Origin: Pseudomonas poae
Lineage (GTDB): Bacteria > Pseudomonadota > Gammaproteobacteria > Pseudomonadales > Pseudomonadaceae
Direction of reading: 5' to 3'
NCBI GenBank assembly: GCA_028869255.1
Contig: CP110972.1
Coordinates: 253,001-317,000 of the forward strand
DNA length: 64,000 bases
Below, piece after piece: positions 35,457 to 45,975 of the stretch. The translations under genes were made by a program, and so were the position numbers. Position 1 is the first letter of the stretch. Each line of letters starts with the position of its first letter. The notes below the pieces were generated by a model. The model was not told the DNA's origin. It made no database searches and worked only from the letters and a program-made list of their open reading frames with translations.

Positions 35457-36424
35457 GCCTGCTCAAGTGCCGGCTGGCACTGGCCGGCCTGTTGCTCGTC
35501 ATTGCCGGAGCGTCACAGGCGGGGCCTGTGTTTGAGGCCGGTTCGTTGCCTGCCAAATGGTTCAGCGCGGGGCCCGAGTGCGCGACGTTTCGCGATGATT
35601 TCCAGGTCCATTCCTACAACGCCAACCTTTACATACTGCGCCAGTCGGGCTGCGTGAGCAGTGATAAGCCATTTCTGTACCTGATATTCGGTCAGGAACG
35701 GGCAATCCTTTTTGATACCGGAGCGGCTGACGATACGGCCCCGGCGAGTGGTCGTGTGCCGAATGTGGTGGGGGCAGTCGACCAGGTGATCAACCAATGG
35801 CTGGCGCGTAATAAGCGCCAATCCATTCCATTGGTCGTGACGCACCTGCACGGTCATGCGGATCATGTCGCGGGGGACGCCCAGTTTGCCAACCGGCCGG
35901 GTACAACCTTCCTCAAGCCGGATGATGTTGGGGCGCTCAAGGGCTTTTTTGGCATTACCCGCTGGCCTGGACAAAGCGTCGCCTATGATCTTGGCGGGCG
36001 CATTCTCGATATTGTGCCTGTACCGGGGCACGACCCGACGAGTATTGCCGTATACGACCGCCAAACCGCCGTGCTGTTGACCGGAGATTTTGTATATCCC
36101 GGACGGATCTACGTGAACGACCCCGACCCGCAGGTCATGCAGGACAGCATGCAGCGGCTAGTCGACTTCACCGACAGCCGCCCCGTGACGCATGTGTTGG
36201 GCTCGCACATTGAACAGCGGGCGCCCTATGTCGAAAACCCCATCGGCCTGCACTATGCGCCGCAGGAAGTCCCTCTGCAGCTGGGGCGTGCGCATTTGCT
36301 GGAGGTACTTGAAGCTGCGCGGTTGCGCGACGGCGGCCGGATTGTGCAGAAGGCTTATCGGGACTTCACGCTCTGTGGCAAGTATCCGTCCTGTACACCG
36401 GTTAATGTGAGCGCGGGTCAATAG
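35453..36424 (+). CDS. Exported MBL-fold metallo-hydrolase
   Basis: A 323-residue protein with an N-terminal signal peptide (LALAGLLLVIAGASQAGP) and a complete metallo-beta-lactamase fold motif set: HLHGHADH around residue 132, the next histidine in VPVPGHDPTSIAVY, the bridging aspartate in LLTGDFVYPG and the last histidine in LGSHIEQR. Two metal ions are expected. Activity could be hydrolase or lactonase-like, in the periplasm. The TTG start at 35453 overlaps the OYE stop (TTGA), so the two are co-translated. Two cysteines near the C terminus (CGKYPSC) may form a disulfide. Confidence 0.87.
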   Translation: MSLLKCRLALAGLLLVIAGASQAGPVFEAGSLPAKWFSAGPECATFRDDFQVHSYNANLYILRQSGCVSSDKPFLYLIFGQERAILFDTGAADDTAPASGRVPNVVGAVDQVINQWLARNKRQSIPLVVTHLHGHADHVAGDAQFANRPGTTFLKPDDVGALKGFFGITRWPGQSVAYDLGGRILDIVPVPGHDPTSIAVYDRQTAVLLTGDFVYPGRIYVNDPDPQVMQDSMQRLVDFTDSRPVTHVLGSHIEQRAPYVENPIGLHYAPQEVPLQLGRAHLLEVLEAARLRDGGRIVQKAYRDFTLCGKYPSCTPVNVSAGQ

Positions 36425-36440
36425 GCTTACGCCAGAAACC

Positions 36441-36474
36441 AAAAAGCCCCGTCATCTGAATGACGGGGCTTTTT
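36441..36474. terminator. Bidirectional rho-independent terminator
   Basis: AAAAAGCCCCGTCAT pairs with ATGACGGGGCTTTTT. It serves both the OYE-MBL unit and pykA, which converge here. Confidence 0.93.
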
Positions 36475-36491
36475 GTTGTTCAGCGTTTCAC

Positions 36492-37943
36492 TTAGACCAT
36501 TGGGTCGCCAACGTGCAGGATCTTCATGCCGTTGGTGCCACCGATGGTGTGGTAGCTGTCGCCCTTGGTCAGGATGACCCAGTCGCCTTTCTCTACAACG
36601 CCACGTTTGATCAACTCGTCGATGGCAGCCTGGCTGACTTCGTGCGGCGGCAACGAAGCCGGATCGAACGGTACGGTGTACACGCCACGGAACATGGCCG
36701 CACGGGCCTGGGTTTCGCGGTGTGGGGAGAACGCGTAGATCGGCACCGAGGAACGGATGCGCGACATGATCAACGGTGTGTAGCCACTTTCGGTCAAGGC
36801 GATGATCGCCTTCACGCCCGGGAAGTGGTTGGCGGTGTACATGGCGGCCAGGGCGATGCTCTGGTCGCAGCTTTCGAACACCTTGCCAATGCGGTGGCTG
36901 GAGGTCTTGCTGGTCGGGTGCTTTTCGGCGCCGACACAGATACGCGCCATGGCTTGAACCGCTTCCAGCGGGTACGGGCCGGCAGCACTTTCCGCCGAGA
37001 GCATCACGGCGTCGGTGTAGTCGAGCACGGCGTTGGCCACGTCGGACACTTCGGCGCGGGTCGGCATCGGGTTCTGGATCATCGACTCCATCATCTGGGT
37101 CGCCACGATCACCGCTTTGTTGTGGCGGCGTGCGTGCAGGATGATCTTCTTCTGGATACCGATCAGCTCGGCGTCGCCGATTTCCACGCCCAGGTCACCA
37201 CGGGCAACCATCACGGCGTCGGAAGCCTTGATCAGGCCGTCGAGGGTTTCGTCATCGGCCACGGCTTCGGCGCGCTCGATCTTCGCCACCAGCCAGGCGG
37301 TGCCGCCAGCTTCGTCGCGCAGTTTGCGGGCGTATTCCATATCGGCTGCGTCGCGCGGGAAGGACACGGCGAGGTAGTCCACTTCCATTTCAGCGGCGAG
37401 CTTGATGTCGGCCTTGTCTTTTTCAGTCAGGGCCGGCGCCGTCAGGCCACCGCCGCGACGGTTAATGCCTTTATGGTCGGACAGCGGGCCGCCGATGATC
37501 ACGGTGCAATGCAGTTCGGTCGGGGTCGCGGTGTCGACGCGCATCACCACACGACCATCGTCCAGCAGCAGTTCGTCACCGACGCCGCAATCCTTGACCA
37601 GGTCCGGGTAATCGATACCCACGACTTGCTGGTTGCCTTCGGTCAGCGGGTGGCTGGTGGAGAAGGTGAAGGTGTCACCGATCTTCAGCTCGATACGCTT
37701 GTTGGCGAATTTTGCGATACGAATTTTCGGGCCTTGCAGGTCACCCAGCAGTGCTACGAAGCGGCCATGCTTGGCGGCCAGGTCACGCACCAGCTTGGCG
37801 CGAGCCTTGTGCTCGTCCGGGGTGCCGTGGGAGAAGTTCAGACGGGCAACGTCCAAACCAGCCAGAATCAGCTGTTCGAGGACTTCCGGCGAGTTGCTGG
37901 CCGGGCCAAGGGTGGCGACGATTTTGGTACGACGGACGGACAT
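36492..37943 (-). CDS. pykA: Pyruvate kinase
   Basis: A 483-residue pyruvate kinase of the PykA type. The N-terminal block RRTKIVATLGPASNSPEVLE, the loop DVARLNFSHG, VALLGDLQGPKIRI, the catalytic lysine in WLVAKIERAEAV and the metal segment MVARGDLGVEIG are all visible, with the TQMMESMIQNPMPTRAE signature. It converts phosphoenolpyruvate and ADP to pyruvate and ATP. It is the far end of the fumA...pykA block. It has ATG start and AGGAG upstream. Confidence 0.96.
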   Translation of the reverse strand: MSVRRTKIVATLGPASNSPEVLEQLILAGLDVARLNFSHGTPDEHKARAKLVRDLAAKHGRFVALLGDLQGPKIRIAKFANKRIELKIGDTFTFSTSHPLTEGNQQVVGIDYPDLVKDCGVGDELLLDDGRVVMRVDTATPTELHCTVIIGGPLSDHKGINRRGGGLTAPALTEKDKADIKLAAEMEVDYLAVSFPRDAADMEYARKLRDEAGGTAWLVAKIERAEAVADDETLDGLIKASDAVMVARGDLGVEIGDAELIGIQKKIILHARRHNKAVIVATQMMESMIQNPMPTRAEVSDVANAVLDYTDAVMLSAESAAGPYPLEAVQAMARICVGAEKHPTSKTSSHRIGKVFESCDQSIALAAMYTANHFPGVKAIIALTESGYTPLIMSRIRSSVPIYAFSPHRETQARAAMFRGVYTVPFDPASLPPHEVSQAAIDELIKRGVVEKGDWVILTKGDSYHTIGGTNGMKILHVGDPMV

Positions 37944-38106
37944 GCACAGACTCCTGAGTTCAAGCGCTGAGGAAGGCTACTATGCTCTTTCGTTGTAGTC
38001 ATTGTTCGTTTGCACTACTTATCGATGATTGGCTTGTTTTCGCGCCGAACGACCTTGAAGATTTTTGACGAGGGGTCGATACACTGCACAAGACAGGAGA
38101 ACCCTC

Positions 38107-38481
38107 ATGCGAATTTTGCTCATTGCTGCCCTGGCCGTCAGTGTTGTCGGCTGCACCCGCTGGTCGATGGACCATCATTTGAACAACGCGTACCGCGCCT
38201 ATGGGGTTGGTGATTGCCAGCGTGTCACCCTGGAGTTGTCGCAGGTAGACCGCGAAAGCCGTACCCGGCGTTATGTGCAGCCGGAAGTCTCGATGTTGCG
38301 CGGGCAGTGTCTGGAGCGGCAGAAACTTTTCGTGGATGCGGTGCAGACCTATCAATTCATCATCAATCAGTACCCGTCGAGTGAGTACGCTTATCGTGCG
38401 CGTGCGCGGCTCGACACCCTGCAACAGCTGGGGCATTACCCCGGTGCAAGTGCCGCTCAGCCGCGTCCTGCCTCCTTATAA
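38107..38481 (+). CDS. Small TPR-like lipoprotein
   Basis: A 124-residue protein with a lipobox (VVGC, Cys16). The rest is helical with tetratricopeptide-like spacing: LNNAYRAYGVGDCQRVTLEL, FVDAVQTYQFIINQYPSSEY and ARARLDTLQQLG, resembling the N-terminal repeats of outer-membrane assembly lipoproteins. It is likely a periplasm-facing adaptor anchored in the outer membrane (inner if sorted otherwise); its partner is unknown. The ATG at 38107 begins the signal peptide and has AGGAG eight bases before it. Confidence 0.8.
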   Translation: MRILLIAALAVSVVGCTRWSMDHHLNNAYRAYGVGDCQRVTLELSQVDRESRTRRYVQPEVSMLRGQCLERQKLFVDAVQTYQFIINQYPSSEYAYRARARLDTLQQLGHYPGASAAQPRPASL

Positions 38482-38706
38482 TGATATTCGTCATTTCCTA
38501 ACTGGCCCGTTGCCAGTCTTGGGCTATTCTTTGAATGTTCATTTGTACAAGTTTAAATTCGAATGAATGCGAGGCCCGGACTTGGTAGCTGTTTAGTGAC
38601 AGAACATTGGCTGTTGTCACACCGAGATCCAGGGAGAGCGGGCGGAGTTTGCTCGTTCCGAATCACTGGCACGGCCGATTCATGGCCATTGGATGGCGAT
38701 CTCAAC

Positions 38707-39066
38707 ATGTTTACCGACCGACGGATCGAGCGGCATCAACTACCTTACTTCCTTCAAGTATTTAACCGCCTCACAGACAAGCCCATCGGTTTTTTGGGGA
38801 ATGCCTCGGAAGATGGGCTGATGTTGATCAGCCAATTGCCCATGATGGTCGACGTGGACTTCGAGTTGCGCTTGAAGATTCCAATTGCTGACGACACGTT
38901 CCATGAAATCGACATCACGGCGACCTGCCTCTGGAGCCATGAAGATATCAACCCGCAGCATTACGATTCCGGGTTCCGCGTGCTCCAGGCGCCCGAGGAA
39001 TTTGGGCAGTTGATCAACGTTTTATTGCATTACTTCAGTTTTGATCCCTTGCAGGCTTCGGCCTAG
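38707..39066 (+). CDS. PilZ domain protein (c-di-GMP binding)
   Basis: A 119-residue single PilZ domain. The RxxxR element is in TDRRIERHQLPYF at the N terminus and the NxSxxG element is in GNASEDGLML near residue 35, so both c-di-GMP contact motifs are intact. The usual pattern of beta strands (VDFELRLKIP, ITATCLWSHED, YDSGFRVL) follows. It would change a partner's activity on binding c-di-GMP. The ATG at 38707 is chosen because it starts the domain; the open frame continues upstream to 38563 (48 extra residues) without domain content. Confidence 0.85.
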   Translation: MFTDRRIERHQLPYFLQVFNRLTDKPIGFLGNASEDGLMLISQLPMMVDVDFELRLKIPIADDTFHEIDITATCLWSHEDINPQHYDSGFRVLQAPEEFGQLINVLLHYFSFDPLQASA

Positions 39067-39125
39067 ACACAGCGTGCTATCGACACGACCAGGGCATTGT
39101 TGCCCCTGCCGTGGTCATGCGCTTT

Positions 39126-40457
39126 TCAGAAGACGCCGGCTTTCTTCCAGCCCAGGTAGCGTGTTACCAACGCTGCACCCAGCTCTGATGGCACGGTGTC
39201 CAGCACTGACAAGCCGTGTGCGCTCAAACGGTCGTGCAGTTCGTCCCGAGTATTGAGGTAATCGACTGTACCGCTGTAGGCCAGTGCTTCCGGCAAGGTT
39301 TGTACCGGGGATTGGCGCAATTGATCGAGTACTTCCTCGCGCAAACTGGCCACCAGTACCCTGTGTTGGCGACTGATACGCTTGACGGCGCTCAGCAGGG
39401 CTTCATCGTCTTCATCTCGCAGGTTAGTGACCACAATCACCAGTGCCCGACGTTTTTGCCGGGCTAACAGCTGGCTTGCCGCCGCCTGGTAGTCGGCCGT
39501 TCGTTGGGTGCTGTCGAGGTCGTATACCGCGTTGAGCAACAGGTTCAACTGGCTGCCGCCTTTGACCGGTGCCAGGTAGCGTGGCTGGTCACCGGCAAAG
39601 GTACAAAGCCCCACCGCATCGCCCTGGCGCAACGCGACATAGCTGAGTAGCAGGCAAGCATTGAGGGCGTGGTCAAAATGCGACAACTCGTCATCCTGGC
39701 TACGCATGCGCCGGCCGCAATCCAGCATGAACACGATTTGTTGGTCGCGCTCATCCTGGTATTCCCGGGCGATGGGGGTGCGTTGCCGTGCGGTCGCCTT
39801 CCAGTCGATTTGCCTCAGGCTGTCACCCTCGCGAAATTCGCGCAGTTGATGAAACTCCAGGCCCAACCCCCGACGTTGGCGCTGACGCACCCCCAACTGG
39901 CTCAGCCAGTTATCCACACCCAGCAGTTGCGCACCGTATAGCCGGGCGAAATCCGGATATACGCGGGTCACATCGCTGACCTCAACAAAGCGCCGTGCCG
40001 ACCACAGGCCCAAGGGGCTGGGCAGGTGGATTTCACAGCGGGTGAAACTGAAGTGCCCACGCCGCAGCGGGCGAAGGCGATACCCCAGCTCACTGCGCTC
40101 ACCGGGGCGCAGCACTACGGATTGAGGCAGGTTCTCTACTGTCAGCCCGTCGGGGACATGATCAAACACCTGGACTGTCAGCGGCTGTGGATAGTCATGT
40201 TCCAGGGCCAGGCGAACTTCACCCCAGCGTCCCAGCGCCAGGCTGCCAGGCATCTGCCGTTGCACGCGTGGGGACGGTCGACGGTGCTGGCGCAGCGCGT
40301 CCAGCACGGTGAGCAGCAACAATGCCAGCAGCAACCCCCATGTCACGGAGTGCAAGGTATCGGGTACCTTGAACTGCAACGCTGCCGCAGCGCCCAGCAG
40401 AATACTCAAGCCCAGCAGTACGCCCAGCCAGGTCAACAGCAGACGGGTCGGTTTCAT
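39126..40457 (-). CDS. DUF58 domain-containing protein
   Basis: A 443-residue protein: two N-terminal membrane helices (LLLTWLGVLLGLSILLGAAA, SVTWGLLLALLLLTVL), a periplasm- or cytoplasm-facing beta domain, then the DUF58 signature FREGDSLRQIDWKATARQ and a vWA-like domain (QQIVFMLDCGRRMR, ALVIVVTNLRDEDD) with a degenerate metal motif. DUF58 proteins pair with MoxR ATPases, and the MoxR gene lies seven bases upstream. It is the last of a six-gene operon. MoxR-DUF58 pairs are thought to act as metal-dependent chaperones; the client here is unknown. Confidence 0.88.
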   Translation of the reverse strand: MKPTRLLLTWLGVLLGLSILLGAAAALQFKVPDTLHSVTWGLLLALLLLTVLDALRQHRRPSPRVQRQMPGSLALGRWGEVRLALEHDYPQPLTVQVFDHVPDGLTVENLPQSVVLRPGERSELGYRLRPLRRGHFSFTRCEIHLPSPLGLWSARRFVEVSDVTRVYPDFARLYGAQLLGVDNWLSQLGVRQRQRRGLGLEFHQLREFREGDSLRQIDWKATARQRTPIAREYQDERDQQIVFMLDCGRRMRSQDDELSHFDHALNACLLLSYVALRQGDAVGLCTFAGDQPRYLAPVKGGSQLNLLLNAVYDLDSTQRTADYQAAASQLLARQKRRALVIVVTNLRDEDDEALLSAVKRISRQHRVLVASLREEVLDQLRQSPVQTLPEALAYSGTVDYLNTRDELHDRLSAHGLSVLDTVPSELGAALVTRYLGWKKAGVF

Positions 40458-40464
40458 GGGCGCT

Positions 40465-41456
<992 letters not shown>

Positions 41457-41460
<4 letters not shown>

Positions 41461-42626
41461 AGGGCATTCCTGAGGGTTTGCAGGCACGCCACCTGACGGC
41501 TGAAATCGGCGCTGGAAAGCCGTTTTGCCGCAAGTGGGCCGAGGGCCTGGCTGATGACGTGAGAGGGTTGATGCGTCAGGTGTTCCAGCACCCGCCACTG
41601 TTCTGCGTTGTCGAGGTGTTCAAAGCCCGGGTGGCGGTGCCGAGCGACGCGCAGGATGTCGCGCTGCAAAGCCAGCAGCAGCGAGCCCTGGCCACTGCGG
41701 CGCAGCAGGAAATCAGCGCTGGCTTTGAGGTGCTCCTGCAACTGTCGGCGCGCCTTGGCTGCGGGCGCCTGGACCGGGCCCTGGCGCATGCCGGCGTGCC
41801 AGAGCCCCAGCCCGATCAAGGCGATGAGTGCCACCAGAGCCTGCGGAAAATACCGCAGCAGCAGGGTGAACAGGTCGTCGAAGTCACTGTTGAACAGCAA
41901 GGTCACGCCAGTACCCTGGGTCAGGTACCACAGCAGCCAGGCATTGTCGTGTTGGCCGATGTCCGGGGCTGTCCACAGGTCACTGTCGGTGATCACCGTG
42001 ACACGGCCTTCGCCGAGGTCGAGTTGCATCAGGTGGCTCGACCTTGCGCTGTTGGCCGAAAATTGCGCCAGGTGCTTGGGGTCGGTGAGATTGAAGTCGG
42101 TGTCGAAGCTGAAATAGGCCGGGGCGGTTTCATTGTCGACATACAGCTTGGTCAGGTCCGGTGCTTTCTTTTTAAGAGGTTTTTTAACGACGGGCTCGGG
42201 GTCTTCAGGTTCGTCACTCAAGGTCTGGTGGATATGCAGGCGATCGAGCAACAGGTCGCCACTTTTGCCGGTCTCTTCATCCCACAGCGCTTCGGCCACC
42301 AGCAATAGATGGCCGCCTGCCTTGGCCCAGCCCAATAGTTGCTCCACCTGGCGTGGTGACATGTTGCTGCGTTCGCCCAGTATCAGCAGGCTGTTGCCCT
42401 TGGCGGTCAGGGTCGTCAGCCGTTCCAGGCTATTGGCATGTTCCACGGCCAGGCCTTGTTGGCGCAGAAAGTGTTCGGCCGCCAGGTAAGGGTTGGCCAA
42501 GGCCTCAGGCGCGGGGCCACGATCCACCACCACGTCGTAGGGAATGGCTTTGCTCCAGGCGTAATAACCAGCGGCGCCAAGCAGGCACGTCACCAGTAGC
42601 CCTACCCACAACAATGGCCGGTTCAT
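41457..42626 (-). CDS. DUF4350 domain-containing membrane protein
   Basis: A 389-residue protein with an N-terminal helix (PLLWVGLLVTCLLGAAGYYA) and a second near residue 265 (LLRYFPQALVALIALIGLGLW) around a central DUF4350 domain (NPYLAAEHFLRQQGLAVE, LGEGRVTVITDSDLW), which has a glutamine-amidotransferase-like shape. The C-terminal region is helical and lies in the cytoplasm. It overlaps both neighbours by four bases (ATGA), so its dose is fixed to theirs. No catalytic residues can be claimed. Confidence 0.82.
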
Positions 42627-44152
42627 CGGGAGCCTTCCGAACTGAACAGGCTGCGCCAATCACTGCACAGTTTTTGTTGGGTCGAAGAGGGCGGAAGGCG
42701 ATGACCATAGGCAAGGTTTTGCCAATGCCGGGTCAACTCATCGCTGAAGGCCAGCAACTGCGGTTGCTGCAACTGATGAACACGTTGCAGAACTTCTCCT
42801 TCGGTATCGGCGCTTTTCAGCGGCAGGTTGAAGTCATGCAGTAACCGGCTGAGCAGGCCGCGATACAGAAGACCGAGGGCCTCCCTTGGCTGGGTGGCCC
42901 ATAGTTGCTCGGCGGTGCTGGCGATATCCTCAGGCAATGTCTCGGCGCCCAGTTCCAGGCCGAACAATTGCGTGGGCAGTGGTTTGAGGGTTTTGGGTTG
43001 GCGCGACTCGCGCCTACGCACAAAGGTGCGCAACCAGTCGCGATAGCGCCACACCAGCAGGGTCAGGCCACCCACCAAAAGGCTCCATAACAGTACTTCC
43101 AGACCTAGGGCGATGTGCTTGAAGGTATCGCTGTTGAGGTTGTCCAGCAGCGCCTGCAGCCAAGCCGGGAGTTTTCCATCACGCTGTGTGTCGTTTTTAA
43201 CCGCGGGCTTGTCTTCGCCAAAGCGATAGCGTGTGACGGTTTCCGGGTTTTTGAACGGGGGCTTGTCCAGCAGGGACTTGATGGATCGGCTCGCATCTTG
43301 AGTGCTCAGTGGCTTGGGCGGCGTGGACACGTCGGCCATGACGGGTGTGCTCAACGGCAGCAGCATAAGCCCGACCACCAGCAACATCAGGGGAGCCACA
43401 CTGCTCAGGCGCTGACGAAGGCGACGGAACACCAGCTCCAGGTCCCATGCCTCCAGTACGGTGCGGCGGTTTAGGTAAAGGCTGAAACCGCAGGCGACAT
43501 AGATCGGTTCCCAAAACACCAGGATCAAGGCGTAGAAGGCGTTGCCCAGGTGCTCAAGCCACAGCCCTTGCGAGCTGGTCGACAGTGCCAGGCGTTGCCA
43601 GTCCCAATCCATTTCGAGTTGCTGGGGAATAAGCAGGTAGAACAGCGCCATGCAGCCGAACCACAGGCCGATCTCCAGGTGCACGCCGATGGTGGTCAGC
43701 CAGCGCGCAGCACCTGCGTTACGTTGCTGCAGCACTCCCAGGCGTTTTTGACGTGCCTGGCCATCGAGGCCTTCAAGTTGGCTGACCGGCAGGGCAAAAC
43801 TGCGGCTCAGGCTGAGCCGCCGCCAGGTCAGGCTGGCCAGCAATTGCCCCTTCAGCAGGCGCGGCCACTGGCGTACGGCTTGCTTGAGGCTGGGCGTTTC
43901 GCCAAACAAAGCCTTGGACAGGATATACAGCGGCAGGCGGTCGAAGGCCGGCTTGAGCCACCAGAACAGGAACATGGCGGTGGACGGATATTTCCACAGC
44001 AGCACGGTGAGCAAGGCGAAAACCGGCAGGGTTACCAGTGCCCAGCTACTCATCAACAGCACGCGATGTTCCCGAGCCATTAATACGCCAAGGTCCATGG
44101 CTTCCCAGGAGCTACGCGGGCGGATTACCACGCTGGCATCACTCAGGCGCAT
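42623..44152 (-). CDS. DUF4129-containing membrane protein
   Basis: A 509-residue protein with several helices: LLMSSWALVTLPVFALLTVL, a pair around residues 165-225, another at about 250 (VAPLMLLVVGLMLLPLS) ending in a VMA-type signal-like site, then a periplasmic loop and one helix near residue 350. The C-terminal DUF4129 domain carries REALGLLYRGLLSRLLHDFN and DELTRHWQNLAYGH. DUF4129 is often found with transglutaminase or MoxR/DUF58 genes. It overlaps the upstream SpoIIM gene by 14 bases and the DUF4350 gene by four. Confidence 0.82.
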   Translation of the reverse strand: MRLSDASVVIRPRSSWEAMDLGVLMAREHRVLLMSSWALVTLPVFALLTVLLWKYPSTAMFLFWWLKPAFDRLPLYILSKALFGETPSLKQAVRQWPRLLKGQLLASLTWRRLSLSRSFALPVSQLEGLDGQARQKRLGVLQQRNAGAARWLTTIGVHLEIGLWFGCMALFYLLIPQQLEMDWDWQRLALSTSSQGLWLEHLGNAFYALILVFWEPIYVACGFSLYLNRRTVLEAWDLELVFRRLRQRLSSVAPLMLLVVGLMLLPLSTPVMADVSTPPKPLSTQDASRSIKSLLDKPPFKNPETVTRYRFGEDKPAVKNDTQRDGKLPAWLQALLDNLNSDTFKHIALGLEVLLWSLLVGGLTLLVWRYRDWLRTFVRRRESRQPKTLKPLPTQLFGLELGAETLPEDIASTAEQLWATQPREALGLLYRGLLSRLLHDFNLPLKSADTEGEVLQRVHQLQQPQLLAFSDELTRHWQNLAYGHRLPPSSTQQKLCSDWRSLFSSEGSR

Positions 44153-45119
44153 GGCGGCTCCTTCCGGCGAAGATCAGGTAAGCGGCCACTAACAGCCAGA
44201 GCGCGGTGCCTACCAGGTATTTGACCCATGGGGCTATTCCGGTGGTGGAGGACCAGTAAGCCTCGATAAACGCCGCGATCAGCAGGAACACCATCACCCC
44301 ACACAGCATCTGCACGCTTTTATGGGCGGCCAGCCGTAAGGACTCGCCACGGGTCAAGTGCCCGGGAGCAATCAGTGCCCAACCCAGTTGCAACCCTGCC
44401 GCACCGGCGAGGGCGATCGCACTCAGTTCGAACGCACCATGACCGATCACGAACGACCAGAAGGTCTGCCCATAGCCGATTTCGGTCAGGTGCCCGGAGA
44501 CTGCGCCGATGATCAGACCGTTGAAAATCAGGAAGAACACACTGCCCAGGCCGAACAGCAATCCAGCGGCAAACGTTTGGAATGCGATGCCGATGTTGTG
44601 CATCACGTAGTAGCCGAACATCATCCAGTCTTCGCTGGATGCACGTTCGGCTGCGCGGCCCAGGCGACTGGCTTCGGGGTCGTACATGGCCTGCATCTCG
44701 GCCACCTGCTGGGGGCTTACGATGCTGTAGATCAGGTCTGGAAACAGGTAGACCAGCAGGGCAATACCCACCAGGCTGCCGAAGAACAGCAGACTGGCGA
44801 TCAGCACGAAACGCCATTGTTCGCGCACCAGCCGAGGAAAATCGGCCAGTACGAAGCTCAGCACGTTGGCCGCCAATTGGCTGCGATGACGATATAACTG
44901 TTGGTGGCCACGCAGGGCCAGTTGCTGTAACGGGTCCACCAGGTAGCTGCTGTAACCCCGCTCCTGAGCCAAGGCCAGATGCTGGCACAGTCGCCGGTAC
45001 TGATGAGGGAAGTCGGCTATTTCGCCGGCCTTGGCCTTGCCCTGTTCCAACTGCTTCAGTTGTTCGGCAAAGGCTTGCCATTGTGGTTGGTGGCGGCTTT
45101 CGAACAGGCTCTGCTTCAT
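44139..45119 (-). CDS. Stage II sporulation protein M-like (DUF95) membrane protein
   Basis: A 326-residue integral membrane protein with a cytoplasmic N terminus (about 110 residues) and five or so helices (FVLIASLLFFGSLVGIALLV, IAFQTFAAGLLFGLGSVFFLI, FVIGHGAFELSAIALAGAAG). The block FGYYVMHNIGIAF and GHGAFELSAI are the family's diagnostic segments. SpoIIM is a sporulation membrane protein in Bacillus, but this organism does not sporulate, so the role must differ. It overlaps RDD by four bases. Confidence 0.87.
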   Translation of the reverse strand: MKQSLFESRHQPQWQAFAEQLKQLEQGKAKAGEIADFPHQYRRLCQHLALAQERGYSSYLVDPLQQLALRGHQQLYRHRSQLAANVLSFVLADFPRLVREQWRFVLIASLLFFGSLVGIALLVYLFPDLIYSIVSPQQVAEMQAMYDPEASRLGRAAERASSEDWMMFGYYVMHNIGIAFQTFAAGLLFGLGSVFFLIFNGLIIGAVSGHLTEIGYGQTFWSFVIGHGAFELSAIALAGAAGLQLGWALIAPGHLTRGESLRLAAHKSVQMLCGVMVFLLIAAFIEAYWSSTTGIAPWVKYLVGTALWLLVAAYLIFAGRSRHAPE

Positions 45120-45808
45120 GTCGGCCCCAGCAGGCCACGGGCCACGCCATTGAGCTGCTCCACGGCGCGGGCCGGGGATACCTGTAGAGGTGTGGCGAGG
45201 ATCGACGCCAATTCGTGAACGCGGTCTGCGGACAGTTCGCCCTGACGTTCGGCAAACCCAAGGATGGCCCGCTGTTCGCTCAGCTCCAGGGCGAAGGGCA
45301 AGCGTAGCGCCGGCGCTTGAGGCACGTTGGGGCGTGCAAGGGCGTGTTCGCGGTAGATCACCAGTGTGCCGGCGGCCAGGTCGCCCAGGCGCTTGAAGTG
45401 AGGATGTTGCAGGCAACTGATCGCGCCGAGAAAGTAGCCGAAGGGCAGCATGTCGACAAACCGCAGCAGGTTGCGGATCAGGGAGGCAGACCAGCCGATC
45501 GGGGTGCCGTCGTCCTGTACTACACGCAGGCCCATGACCTGTTTGCCCGGTGAGCAGCCCTGGTTGAGCACCTCGAAGAGCACCATGTACCACCAGCTGA
45601 TCAGAAACAGCAGCAGTGAGCCCAGGCCGATGCCTATATTGCCAAGCAAGGCCAATGGCACCAGCAGCACACCCATGACCACTCCACGCAGACCCAGGTC
45701 AAAGGCAAAAGCCAGCGCACGCGGCATCAGGCCGGCAGGGCGCAGCGGCAGGTCGATGCCCTCCGGGGTCTCGATCTGGTAGCAGGTATCCAATGGGGCT
45801 GTTGGCAT
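45116..45808 (-). CDS. RDD-family membrane protein
   Basis: A 230-residue protein with the RDD core: MPRALAFAFDLGLRGVVMG, two following helices (VLLVPLALLGNIGIGLGSLL, LFLISWWYMVLFEVL), then GCSPGKQVMGLRVVQDDG and GDLAAGTLVIYR. The C-terminal part is soluble. It is first in the six-gene operon; AAGGA precedes the ATG at ideal spacing, and no other promoter is seen further down the operon. RDD proteins have been linked to ion exchange in some bacteria, but the activity here is unproven. Confidence 0.86.
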   Translation of the reverse strand: MPTAPLDTCYQIETPEGIDLPLRPAGLMPRALAFAFDLGLRGVVMGVLLVPLALLGNIGIGLGSLLLFLISWWYMVLFEVLNQGCSPGKQVMGLRVVQDDGTPIGWSASLIRNLLRFVDMLPFGYFLGAISCLQHPHFKRLGDLAAGTLVIYREHALARPNVPQAPALRLPFALELSEQRAILGFAERQGELSADRVHELASILATPLQVSPARAVEQLNGVARGLLGPT

Positions 45809-45975
45809 CGCGATCCTTGGCAGTGCAAAGCGGCTGAGAGACACGGATGCTAGCAGTGTCGGCGATGGAAGCAACCACTCAAGGTTTTGCTGGATGTTTG
45901 TACAGTTGAATCGGCGCTGGCCTCGAATGCCGTTCAGCGCCTAGACTTCGTCGATCTTCAGTACAGGAATAGCCC

